64,000 bases of DNA from Metaphire vulgaris. Lineage: Eukaryota; Annelida; Clitellata; Crassiclitellata; Megascolecidae. The stretch's first letter is position 1; every line of letters starts with the position of its first letter. Shown one piece after another: positions 33,530 through 44,882 of this stretch. Under the pieces are notes generated by a model. The model was not told where the DNA came from. It did no database searches and worked only from the letters and a program-made list of their open reading frames with translations. The stretch covers positions 4,830,140 to 4,894,139 of the forward strand of contig CM030840.1 of the NCBI GenBank assembly GCA_018105865.1, in the 5' to 3' direction. The translations under genes and the position numbers were made by a program.

Positions 33530-33641
33530 GCTAAATATAAGATTTCAAAAACCAGTTAATAATTAATTGCAAAAGCCCGTGTAAAAGTGGGCCGCGGTTA
33601 CAAACGTTCCCGGGCCGTTTTGCTCGGCCAGTCCAACCCTG
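32683..33641. mobile_element. Long-TIR element, CAGGGTTGGATTGGCC type
   Basis: About 125 bp at each end are inverted: the left arm runs from CAGGGTTGGATTGGCCGG to AGCTTCATATA at about 32795, and the right arm starts at about 33525. Flanks GCCCTTTA and CACTTATA are only partly alike. The interior holds a nested element (32818-33095) and TA microsatellites (33128-33155, 33463-33527). No transposase. Confidence 0.8.
32818..33095. mobile_element. hAT-like MITE, CAGGGACGTCATTT type (nested)
   Basis: CAGGGACGTCATTTGGGG and AAATGACGTCTCTG ends, exact CCTATGTC duplication (32810-32817, 33096-33103). It is inside the element at 32683-33641. It contains CTGACGAGCAAAATAAAAAA, a diverged common word. 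Confidence 0.88.
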
Positions 33642-34098
33642 CACTTATATGCTATGTTTGTTAATTTTACTTAAATTCAAATTATGAAACTAATTTCTTA
33701 ATTTATGTCTACTATCATTATAAAATTTCATATGTGCTGGTTACTTTCATGCGGGATCCATGATCCCTTCAGTAACCATTTCTTATTTCTTTCTCAACCT
33801 TCTTATTAGTTACAATGTTATTATTAGATAAGTGCATAGGCTTATGTACATGTTATTTTGTTCATATTTTATGTAAATTGTGAGGAAATTATGGAGAAAG
33901 AAATAAAGATGTCATGTCATGTCAATGTCATGCCTTCATGTCATGTCATGTCATGTCATGTATGTATGTATGTATGTATGTATGTATGTATGTATGTATG
34001 GTTTGCATGTGCTTGTGGACTAAAGAATTTAGATTGCACGGCTTGTAGCTTTAAGCAAGTCTATAATGTAATGTAATGTAACATCTCGATATTTGTTC
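33642..34098. repeat. Unassigned sequence with CATGT/ATGT microsatellite
   Basis: A CATGT array passes into (ATGT)n at about 33908-34000. Otherwise nothing recognised. Confidence 0.75.
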
Positions 34099-35105
34099 CA
34101 GAGATGGACATGGGTTTGGTTAACTCATGGTCATGGATTGGGTTGGGTTGGGTTGGATTGGGTTGGGTCACAAATTTAGGCATTTGTGGTGGGTTGGGTT
34201 GGGTCGTGTTGCAAAACGCTGATTTGCACGTGTCACCGTGCACACACCATACATTGGTTATAAAAAATGGTTATCGTTTTCCGCATTTTCACGTAACAAA
34301 TTGCTGCCGAACTGTCGCTGACAATACTGCCTTAGGACGACTTTTAGTTAAGCGATTGGCGGGGGGGTTATATTCAGGACTGTCTTGAGCCCCTGGTTCC
34401 ATTGATCTAAACACAGTTTTGTTCCTATATAATAGAGCATTAAAGTCATATATCCTTTGATATATAAAACCCTTCTCGCCGTTGTGGCCCCCGTTGCGTT
34501 CTCGATATTGTGCAGCGTCACTTGCCTATAGGTAGATGTTAATCCGCAGCCACGAGATATTTGCATAAGACCAGTGGGATTAATAATTAATACAAAGCAT
34601 TGGAATCGATAATCGAAATTGATGAATGAAAGTTATTGTAGTCACTTTCTTTGAACCATCCACTGTAAATCCATCTTAATATCCCCTCATTTCCTCCAAT
34701 AACATTTATGAGCTACTGCGTGCGAACTTTCTAAGCATATGCTATATATAGCTCTATAGGGTTCCTTATTCGTTAGCTGAATTTTAGAGAGTATATAGGC
34801 CTGAGTACAAATCAATCATTACCGGTACTCGGGCGTCAACCTTCTTTGCACGTCACTGATAATTATAAGAGCGGAAAATATACAGCTAACTATGAGAGGT
34901 AATTTTTAAAAATGATTTGTATGCAGTAATTGACAAATTGTTGCTTATCAATACATTTGCTGAATTTGTTTACTTGAAGCTTGGATGGGTTGGGTTGGGT
35001 TGGTGAATACTTGCAATTGCCGGCATGGGTTGGGTTGGGTTGGGTTGGAGATCTGATGGGTCGGGTTGGGTTGGATTCTAAATAATGGACCCATGTCCAT
35101 CTCTG
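34099..35105. mobile_element. hAT-like element with GGGTT-rich ends (copy 2)
   Basis: Same ends as 28817-29870, with an exact ATTTGTTC duplication (34091-34098, 35106-35113). Shared interior blocks include ATAAAAAATGGTTATCGTTT, TTGGCGGG and GCAGCCACGAGATATTTGCA. (GGGTT)n arrays lie at 34138-34168 and 34985-35070. Confidence 0.9.
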
Positions 35106-35384
35106 ATTTGTTCCAACGGTAACGTCAACAGTGAGAATTCGAATAACAAACAACAGCTGACGCAATCTTCTTCTTCTATCGTCGCAGATAAGACGATCTG
35201 ATGAAAGCGAGGAATTTCCACTCTGAACCACATCAACTACTACTTCCTGTCATCATCATCATCAATATCGTCGTCCAAAAGCCAATGCCACGTGAACAAA
35301 CGGCTTAGGTGCCCGTGATTGGATATCCTGAGTCACGCATTTCCAATGATCCGATACGATGGGCTCGACTCTTCGGTGCTGCTG

Positions 35385-35423
<39 letters not shown>

Positions 35424-36155
35424 GACCCATGCCCGCTAGGTCCGCCGAGGATGCGCCTTATTAGAATACACGGTGGAGGAGGAGGAGAAGGAGGAGGAGG
35501 ACGGGGGAGGAGGAGGAGGGCCTTTAAGTCTAACGCAACAAGGAACTGAGGCTGGGTCGATTGTCGTAAATAAACGAAAAACACGCGCTTGTGTAACAAT
35601 CGGACAAAAGCCGAAAGAAGCGGAAGATGATAACGGATGTTGGGGCGATATACAAGGGAATTTTAAAGAGAGGACGAGGCAGAGAGGAAGAGATGAGAAA
35701 GAGGAGGAGGAGGAGGAGGAGGAGGAGGAGGAAAAGAAGAAAGGATGAAGAGGGGGGAGACACGAGTCAAGTCAAATACTGACTCATAATCTATGCATGA
35801 CTCCCAATTCAATGAACTGTCCTAATTCGCTAATGAACTGTCCAGGGTCTGTTTTAAGAAAAATTTATCACTGCACTAAACAGAAAATTTGTGGACAGCC
35901 GCGCAAAAAACAAGCAAAAAATGGTCGTCTGCAAAATTTATCACTGCACAAAGCGCACAGAAAATTGCATTTTGCCACTGCACGTTTTGTGTATCACTGC
36001 ACGTTAAAACAGGCCCCGAGCTGTTCTAATCTAGCCACGAACTGTCATATGGTCTCTACTTCCTGATGCCATCATTTCACTTTTGAGCTTTCTATTTTCT
36101 ACAATCCTTCCACTTCGGCAATTAGGTCTAAATAATAGAAAGAAGGTGACGTCGA
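35106..36155. repeat. Unassigned sequence with CTG and GAG/GGA repeats
   Basis: (CTG)n at about 35380-35420, GGA-rich at 35475-35520 and (GAG)n at 35700-35733. At 35855-36005 CACTGCAC/TTTATCACTGCA words recur. No gene recognised. Confidence 0.7.
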
Positions 36156-36338
36156 CAGAGGCGTAGCGACGGGGGGAGGGGGTATATCGGTATATATAAC
36201 CCCCAAAAAAAAAATCAGTCTACCTTAAAGTTTTTTATGTGATTTATATGTGGTTATATGTAGTTTATATGGTTTATAGTTAAGGTTTATACCCCCCTAT
36301 TTATACCCACCCAAATCAAATTCCTGGCTACGCCCCTG
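36156..36338. mobile_element. hAT-like MITE, AGGGGCGTAGCGGC type (copy 2)
   Basis: CAGAGGCGTAGCGACGGG and CCTGGCTACGCCCCTG ends. Flanks GACGTCGA and GACGTCAA. The interior is nearly the same as 31688-31869. Confidence 0.9.
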
Positions 36339-36369
36339 GACGTCAAGTGTTTTAGGAGGTAGGCCTCTG

Positions 36370-36440
36370 CCTGAACGCCATCGACTGATGCCCGATATCA
36401 CGATAGTGGCGCCATAGAAGTTTATGCTCATTGATTGATT
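36370..36440 (+). repeat. Dispersed GCTGATGCCC repeat end with GATT tail
   Basis: GCCATCGACTGATGCCCGAT, then GATAGTGGCGCCATAGAAG and TTGATTGATT. It matches 14430-14495. Confidence 0.6.
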
Positions 36441-36444
36441 TGCC

Positions 36445-36600
36445 TGTGTGTAAACCACTACTAATTAGGCTACTCTCAACAGTTAATAACCCATTTCTCC
36501 TAGATAACTTTTTTTTGAATTAATTGTTGCTTCAACTGTTTACTGTCCTTTCGACCAAACTCTTCCATAAATCCACTAGCCTAGCACTAAAAGCATTTTC
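36445..36600 (-). mobile_element. LINE 3' end (WNSL family), diverged
   Basis: The minus strand reads ENAFSARLVDLWKSLVERTV, then a degraded tail ending in GTGGTTTACACACAGG. It is the same 3' end as 11596-11830. Confidence 0.72.
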
Positions 36601-36610
36601 CCCTTGGTTC

Positions 36611-36794
36611 CAGAGGCGTAGCGTGCACTCATGCCGACCATGGCCCATATCGTCGCTTCCAAAATTTGCCGCCCCTCTCTGAAAAAATCTCCTGACAAAC
36701 AAATAAAGGTCGTCGCTTTCGAAATTTGCCGCCCCCGTCATTGGGTGCCGCCCATGGCTAAAGCCACCATAGCCATTGGGACGCTAAGCCTCTG
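36611..36794. mobile_element. hAT-like MITE, CAGAGGCGTAGCG type
   Basis: CAGAGGCGTAGCGTGCAC and GGGACGCTAAGCCTCTG ends. Flanks are CTTGGTTC and CTTGCATG, so the duplication is imperfect. It carries CTGACAAACAAATAAAGGTC at 36692-36711. Confidence 0.72.
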
Positions 36795-37480
36795 CTTGCA
36801 TGGTTCCCACCCTTTTGTGTTCTAGAAGATTCCAATGCGATGAATTTCTGAAACGAAACTTAAATGGTTTTTAGTTTTTAGAGAATAACCATCTTATATA
36901 TATATATATATATATATAAATTTAAAGTCAGCTGATAACATAGAGTGATAAGGTCTGCGGTTCTATTAATATCGGAGGTAACACGAGTGAGTACCGGTCG
37001 ACCCTTGGTTGTTTTTGACGTAAGGTAACGAAGTTGAGCAAAATAAGGAAGGCGTTGCACGTGTTTTGGCGAAAAGGAAATCATTCACAAACGAACGGCG
37101 TTCCACAGATCTTTCACGTGAACAGCACGCGTTCGTTGGACCGTGGTAATAGGCCGACTATATTAGGCCTTTAGTTGATACCCCACGGCAGTTAAAAATA
37201 GGCCGCTAAGTAAGCCTATACTACTATCACTACTATTTCTACGACCAATAGCCCCGCTGCCAAATCGCACAGGGCCCGCCGCTTACTGCTTGCTCGCCAC
37301 GATTCAAAGCAACCTTTCTCACTTAACCTCGCCTTATTATACTTACACAACCGATGAAAGTGCTATTAACAGAATAACAGTTGATCCAGAATAATTGAGT
37401 AGCGACAACGAACTGGTTTCCGTGCACGACCGGCGATCAGAGATCTTGTGTAGGTAGGTAGGTAGATACTAGGTAGGCTC
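36795..37480. other. Upstream region of the Ly6-like gene
   Basis: A TA microsatellite lies at 36893-36918 and a GTAGGTAG run at 37450-37463. The sequence becomes less repetitive and more CpG-rich toward the gene, as expected for promoter-proximal DNA. Confidence 0.45.
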
Positions 37481-37489
37481 CATAGTCCA

Positions 37490-37496
37490 TATAAAT
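37490..37496 (+). promoter_or_regulatory. TATA box of the Ly6-like gene
   Basis: TATAAAT within CCATATAAATGC, about 110 bp before the start codon. It would place initiation near 37518-37525 and give an untranslated leader of about 80 bp. Confidence 0.55.
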
Positions 37497-37600
37497 GCTC
37501 GAGGAGAGGTGAGATCTACCAGCGACTACCGGCGATCCAGTCTGAACGCACTAGAATCAACTCTCGAACGGACTTCAGATCGTCGTCTCAACCGATCAAA

Positions 37601-37664
37601 ATGAAGACAATCGCGAACGCAATCGTCATCTCAACGCTGGTCATAGCACTGTGCGTTGAAAGAG
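37601..37664 (+). CDS. Exon 1 (signal peptide) of the Ly6-like gene
   Basis: ATG in the context AAAATGA encodes a basic n-region and a hydrophobic core. It ends AGAG before GTAGAA in phase 1. Confidence 0.8.
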
Positions 37665-39924
37665 GTAGAAAATAATGTTCTACTTTTGATTTCGGATGCT
37701 TTATTATATAATGGTGTCGAAAATTATTATTTCCACCTTACAGAGTCGTATATATTTTGCGCCCCTAAATTTCGGTGATGGCCAGTGGCGGTTCCAGGAA
37801 TTCTTGGTGGGGGTGGATGAAAAAAATTATAGGAAGTTGGTGTTGGGGATGCAAAGTGAAGAAGAGAAACAAAAGAAAAGAGAGAAAAAGGTCATTGTTT
37901 GCCCACTAAATGTTAATAAACCTTGAAAAAAGTTTGACAAGAAAAGAAGGTAATTCTCAGTATTTTTCACTAAATTTTTAAAAACGCACCGGAAAATAGG
38001 TTGACAAGCAAAAAGGTCATCCGGAAGTTCCCGGAACCCCGGTGGGGGGATGCATCTCCAGTAATCAATTTGGTGGAACCGCCACTGGTGATTACCTTTT
38101 TTAGTCGTCACAAAGTCACAAAAGACCTTTACTTTTTTTTATTCTGCACAGCTGTTTTTTATTTATTTTTCTCATCCAAAATGCCCCCCGGTCGGCGCCC
38201 GGGGCAGCTTGCCCCCCCTGCCCCTAGTTACGGCTCTGCCAGCTTATTGGCCGAGTATAAAATAGGGTTGCCAGATCTCCCGTATTTTACGGTAGCTCCC
38301 GTATTTCAGTCCCAGTCTATGATACTAGTATATTATTATAACTTGTTTTTAATATTGATTCCCTGCATGCAGATGATGCAGTGCATTGAACAGTGGTGTT
38401 TTTTGCTTTTTCCTAGTCTATACCATAATTATAATAATGTAGTGTAGTATAGATATAGCCATAATAATTCACAATGAACTGGACCGTGGAGTGGGCGCTT
38501 TGATCGCGGAAACAATATTTCGTATTCGACTTTGGCTACCTTAGTATAAAAGCTTGTAGATCAGGGGTGCACAACCCGTGGCCCGCGGGTCACTTGTGGC
38601 CCGCCGGCGAATCTTTGTGGCCCGCGGACGTTTTCGTGATTTTAATGGAAAGTGGCCCCGAAGGCTTTAAAGTGGCCCCGAAGGTTTTCCTGCTTTCGTA
38701 GTAGCGCTACACAGTAAAAAAAGTTTCTGTAAATTTTACAGAAATTTTCAGGCAGCCGTGTTACCAATGTTTTTTCTGTAAAAATTACAGTTTCTGTAAA
38801 AATTATTTCTGTATATTTTACAGAAATACAGACATTTCTGTAAGAAAATACAAAGCATTTCTGTAATGTTTTGTATCTAAATAGCAGGAAATTTCTGTAA
38901 GTTTTTACATTTTTACTAAATGTTTTCTGTAATTTACCTACCCAGTTTCTGTGAAACTATACTAAATCTACAATCCATCACTGTAATCTCGTACTATCTG
39001 TAAGCTTACATCCAATGTAACATTGCATTAATTGTCAACACACACACACAAACACACACACACACACTCTCTCTCTCCCTCTGCATTGCCTGTACCCAGT
39101 GTTGGGTATGTTACTTTTGCAAAGTAATTAGTTACTATTGCTTGTTACTTGGTTTAAAACGTAATTTGTTACTGTTACTTGTTATAAAGTTCAAATGCTC
39201 CATGTTACTATTACAGCCATATGAGGCTGTCCATTAACTACGTCAACAATTTAGGGAGGGGTTGAAATAATAACCTTGTTAGGGGATAACTGAAAGTTGA
39301 CAGTTGTTGAAAAGGTGGGGGTGTTAAAAAATTGCCCAAAAATTGTTGACATAATTAATGGACAGCCCCTATAAGTAACAAAGTTATTCTGTGGTTACAA
39401 ACGACTATAATTAATCATTTTTAATAGATATCAGGAACAATTTACACGGGTTATACAGATGATGTTATTATATTCCAATGTCATTATGAAATAATAAAAA
39501 CAACAGTTTTGGTTTATACAGGTAAAAGGCTGCACCAGCAGTACATAGTTAACATGGCATGCTAATGTCATATAATTCATATCTCAAATAATTAATCATT
39601 AATTTGCCAATTGCCAGATCATTAAAATCCCATTTCTCATGTAACAGACACCGGAAAAAGTAAGCATATAACAAAAATTATGTCAATTTTAATTAGTTAG
39701 CCTTCACGAAGTAATGTACAATCAAGGGAATATCATAGACAAGAATGCCTTCAAAAAGATCGTGAGCCAAACAAGGGGAGAACCCAGGACTACAAACATG
39801 AAAAGAAGTCAACCGGTTGAAAATGGAATCAAATTTGATGCCATCTACGACAGTTTGTGCATCAGTTATTTGAGACAAAGCAGTGCAGTTTCATATGTCT
39901 GCCGTGTACGCAACTGACTACCAT

Positions 39925-39985
<61 letters not shown>

Positions 39986-42900
39986 TCTCGTGGATTTCTA
40001 TAGCGCCTTGGAAAACAGCACAACAGTAGCTGTTTATTCTTAGGCTGAATAAGATTGTTGAAGACGTTCAGTCTCAACAACTCCATTGGGTAAAAAAGGC
40101 GACTGACCTTTGGTTTTTAATTTTTATGAATTAATAATTGAACATGGTCATAGTATTTGTTGATTAACAAGGCCTTAACCTTTAATTCTACCTTAAAATT
40201 ACAGTACTAATCATTTCAATTTCAGATGTTTCTACTGGGTTGATTGTATTCATCAGAAATTCTTTTAATTCCATTAGTCCTGTCGAATTAAATTTTATCC
40301 ATAACCATATTAGTTATTGCTATTGACAGTAATGTCAATGTACAAATACCACTTCTGCGTTAGAAAAAGCGCATGTGGCCCGCGGAGTCTCGGAACCGGA
40401 AAATGTGGCCATTCGTCCTTAAAAGGTTGTGCACCCCTGTTGTAGATCTAGTGGTTAAACGGAAAGACGTGAAAATGTTGTACGTTGCGAAATTAACAGA
40501 CTACCCATCAAGAATCGTTCTTTTAAAAAATTAACACTGCGTTTTTAAATGACGAAAGTCCAGTATTTGACCGAAAGTTTCTTAGATTTTATTTTACAGT
40601 TTTTCCGTCTGATTTCAAAAGTAGCATTAGGCCGATAATGAACGCGTCATTTATTCGACCGTAAAAGCGATTGTATATTATACTGACTTATTAAGAATCA
40701 AATCAAACGGACTTTCGCTAAATAAGAAGGCAGTGCTAATTTATTTTAAAGAACGAATCTTGAGGCGTAGGAGGCAACTGTGAATTTACTAATGTGCTAG
40801 CTGTGGATTCGTCTATGAATAACATTCTATAGTCTATAGTCTAGCCTATGCCACTTCTTATTCTGTCGAATAAATGACGCGTTAATTTTCGGCCTAATGC
40901 TGCTTTTGAAATCAGACGAAAAACTGTATTACAAAATCCAGCGAAACTTTCGTTCAAAACTTCAAACACTGGACTTTCGTTATACAAAAGTGTCGTGCCA
41001 ATTTCTTTGAAAGAGAGATTTGACCTGGATCTTGTGTGACAGTGATTTGATGTTCCATCGGCTGATGCTTCTATGCGCTATGAAGTGGCTCTTTAGAAGT
41101 TTAAGGTTATGTTATATTAGATTAGATTTTCAAAATTTGAACACGAACCTTAAATCTTTTCGAATCTGATGGCATCCAATGTAGCTGCAAATTCCTGAAT
41201 TCGAGTAACATTAAACGCTGGTAGGTCTATTCTAGATCAGAAGCCTTACAAATTACAATGCCATATAACGGACGTAAAATACACGATACGCGACGTTATG
41301 TTTGGAGCGTCTGGTGATTGCTGTTTATTCAAATGCACTTTTATGAAAAATTTAGTAACGATCGTCTTATGCGTTTTAGCACCTGACAAACGCTGCCTCG
41401 CCAGCATGTTCGGGATCGATTCCGCTTGAAAATCAAGATTATAAATCTTAAAAAGCAGCAGCATTTTCTTAAACGATACAATCGTGCGCCGACCGCTCTT
41501 GGTGATATGCAGGATATATCTAGGCCGTTTCCGGGGGAAATTGCCCTTCCCCCCGAAATTTCAAATTCCCCCCGAAATTTTTGTATACTACATCAACTAA
41601 CAGCAGCCCCTAGCAGAATTCCTCCCGGCTTTGTCAGTCCACCCCACCCCACCCCGGTCCAGAAGTCTAGATTAAACACTGGTGATACGTCACAGATTTA
41701 TTCACCAATTCATCAATATCATTGTCAATGCTGGGCACCAACTACTGTGAAAGTAGTTCAACTACTGTAGTGAACTACTTGATAAAAATATAGTTGTAAC
41801 TACTAGTTAACTACTTTTTCCACAAAGTAGTTATTAACTAATTGGTAACTACTTCCTGAGTAGTTAACTACTTTGCAACTACTTTTGACCCTGCAACGCT
41901 CAAATAAAAATATCCATTGTTCAATGTCTTCATTTTTTAAACACCACACAAACACTGTCAACACGATCATCAATTCTATCAATATAAGCTGCTTCTGCAG
42001 CAGTTCTGCTTATGTAATTAATGTAATGAATGATTACTCAGTTCTTACATGTACCACAGTCAGCAATGAAGTTTTTATCATCACTGCGTTCACTCTTTTT
42101 ACGTGGGTTCACGAAACAGCTTTTGACTAATTGGCTATTCATATTTAATGATATCTATGAGTTATTAAGAATTAATCTGTTAATTCTGTTAATTCTGTTA
42201 ACTTTTATTACTATTATTAATTATATCTCCCCAGTAAACAACACGAACCTGTATTTTTGGTACTACTAAAAGTTGTGTAAGTATGAGACCGGAAAACAGG
42301 AATAGAATATTATATTACTGGTAGGTAAGTAAGTAAGCTTGTATCATTGTATGCGCAAGGGCAACAAGGGCAGGCATGGGTTACATCGACGATGTGCCCG
42401 CTACACGACAGAGTCTCATCGAAGAGCTCACCGAGAAGCCTGGCGTCAGCGTTGTTGGCAAAAGCGGGTTTAAGCGGCAAATAATGTTTTAACAAAAGTA
42501 GTTGACCACAGTAGTTAACTACTTTACTTGATAACTACTGCAGAAAGTAGTTAAACTACTTGTAGTTAACTACTTTTTCACATGCAGTTACTAACTACTC
42601 TGTAACTACTAAAGTGTAGTTGGGTCGACTGAAAATGCCGGACGGGAAAATGCAGGACTGGAAAATGACGGACCAAGTGGCATGGCTTGAAAATGCAGGA
42701 CTGGAAACTGACGGACCAAGTGGCAGGGCATGAAAATGCAGGACTGGAAAATGAAGGACCAAGTGGCATGGCTTGAAAATGCAGGACTGGAAAATGACGG
42801 ACCAAGTGGCAGGGCATGAAAATGCAGGACTGGAAAATGAAGGACCAAGTGGCAGGGCATGAAATTGCAGGACAGGAAAATGACGGACCAAGTGGCAGGC

Positions 42901-44845
42901 CACTTTGATACATGATGACATAACAATGATAGAAGGGACGTTTTTAAATGGTCAGCAAATTGTAAATATAAAATGTTATAACCTACAGAAGTGAGCGACA
43001 AAACGCCACGTAATAAGAAAACTAATAAGTCGCCTTTTTGTGTTAATTGGCGCCATTTGGATTTTTAAATATGGCTATGTAGACTGCGACATTCTCGCAT
43101 ATCTGACTTATCTCTCCACACAAACACAAACAAACACACACAGACACATACACACACACATACCGGTACACACTTATTGGAGGGCGACGGTTGCAGAACG
43201 TAACTTTCTTTGTTGGCACATATACACGTTTTTGTATGTGACGCATTTTTTTCTCTCCTTTTTGGCTAGGCGCCGTCTCCCCTGCACCCGTAGTTGACGT
43301 AACTTGTTTTCGGATTTAAATTGATAACTGTCAGAGTGAGCGCAAAGCACACGCACACATAACCACTGAACCACGCTCCCATGCCATAGCTTATATCATT
43401 ATGTGTTAATTGCCTTCTTATATGTAACATTTTTATTGATTATTCGGCATCACAGTTTTTCACTTTGGATACATCTATCGCTTAAGACATCTACTCCCTA
43501 AGCCTATCCTTAGTCATTGGCACTAGTTTTTCGGCTTAGTATATAATTAATTTGCTCCAGTCCTGCATTTTCAGGCCATGCCACTTGGTCCGTCATTTTC
43601 CCGTCCTGTATTTTCAGGCTATGCCACTTGGTCCGTCAGTTTCCAGTCCTGCATTTTCAGGCCATGCCACTTGGTCCGTCATTTTCCGTCCTGCATTTTC
43701 AGGCCATGCCACTTGGTCCGTCATTTTCCCGTCCTGCATTTTCAGGCCATGCCACTTGGTCCGTCATTTGCCAGTCCTGCATTTTCACGTTATTGTTATT
43801 TTTGCGTCCGTCATTTTCCCGTCCTGCATTTTCAGCGCTCCCGTGTAGTTAAACTACAAGTAGTTACCTACTTGTAGTTAACTACTGCCCGGCGTTGATC
43901 ATTGTTAGTAAGCCAATGGACGGCTTCCTATGAAAGACTGTGAGTATCAGTGTTTATTCTAGGCCTTCCCTGTGGGAAGAATTCTCCCCCACCCCAAGTT
44001 TGAAAATTCCCCCTCCAAATTTTTTTTGACATTTTGGCAAGTAGTACATGACGTCCTCAATGTCTGTTTCTCCCCTCCAAAATTTAAAAAAATTTAACTC
44101 CCCAATGTCAATTTGGCTAGAATAGCCACTGTGTGAGTATAGTTTAGTGGAGTAGGCCTATATCCGCCGGGAGAATGAAATAGATAAGCAAACCTAGTTT
44201 CAAACTGGTCTTACACGGTAACCCGATGCGATTTTCTCTCGTCCGAAATAGTGTAAACAAAATCGTTAAACCGTTAAAAAATCTTACAAAGTGTGTCGAT
44301 TTACTCGAAATAAACTGTAAACGCCCACTTTCTTTTCTTAACATTTCCAAAACTCGAACTGGAAATTCCCAGCTAAGACATGCCGAAGGCCAAAGAACGA
44401 GAGAGACAGACAGACAGATAGACAGACAGACAGAGACAGACAGAGACAGACAGAGACAGACAGTGACAGACAGAGACAGACAGAGACAGACAGACAGACA
44501 GAAAGACACAGAGAGAGAGAGAGAGACAGACTGACAGACAGACAGACAGACAGAGAGAAACCACTGTTTAATTCGTTACCGACTGGAAATTCCATAGAGA
44601 AATTTGAATAGGCCTACTAAAGTCCTAAACTATGGCATCTGGTAGTTATAATAGGCTCGTTCATTCCATTGATTTTAGCGGTCTTGCCTTCTGATATTTA
44701 TTTTTAAAAAGCCTTAAAAGAGAACATGGCACGTGTCGAAGTCAGTTTCTATTCTCGGACGAAATTAACTCGTTCCTTTTACAGATGTTACCCAAAAGGA
44801 AAAATGTTCTCGTCTAACGATCCTCCATTGTAGCAATTCGACACC

Positions 44846-44882
<37 letters not shown>

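Larger units (their letters stand above)
38562..40439. mobile_element. hAT-like element, CAGGGGTGCACAACC type, 1.88 kb
   Basis: CAGGGGTGCACAACCCG and GGTTGTGCACCCCTG ends, exact TTGTAGAT duplication (38554-38561, 40440-40447). Subterminal GTGGCCCGCGG blocks occur at both ends. The interior has been colonised by several smaller repeats (38710-39000, 39096-39400, 39915-40080) and holds a transposon-protein fragment at 39693-39878. It lies within intron 1 of the Ly6-like gene. Confidence 0.88.
41726..43897. mobile_element. 2.17-kb element with GTAGTTAACTAC-word ends and inverted minisatellites
   Basis: CAATGCTGGGCACCAACTAC and GTAGTTAACTACTGCCCGGC with terminal GTTG; exact ATCATTGT duplication (41718-41725, 43898-43905). 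Repeats of GTAGTTAACTAC-like words fill 41745-41885, 42495-42620 and 43845-43890. Two 43-bp arrays lie inside in opposite orientation. No transposase recognised. It lies within intron 1 of the Ly6-like gene. Confidence 0.85.

Noticed and set aside
42578..43877. Overlapping open frames of 75-130 codons across the 43-bp arrays
   Set aside because: The unit has no stop in any frame and its length is not a multiple of three, so the same peptide appears in rotating frames. This is a repeat artefact.
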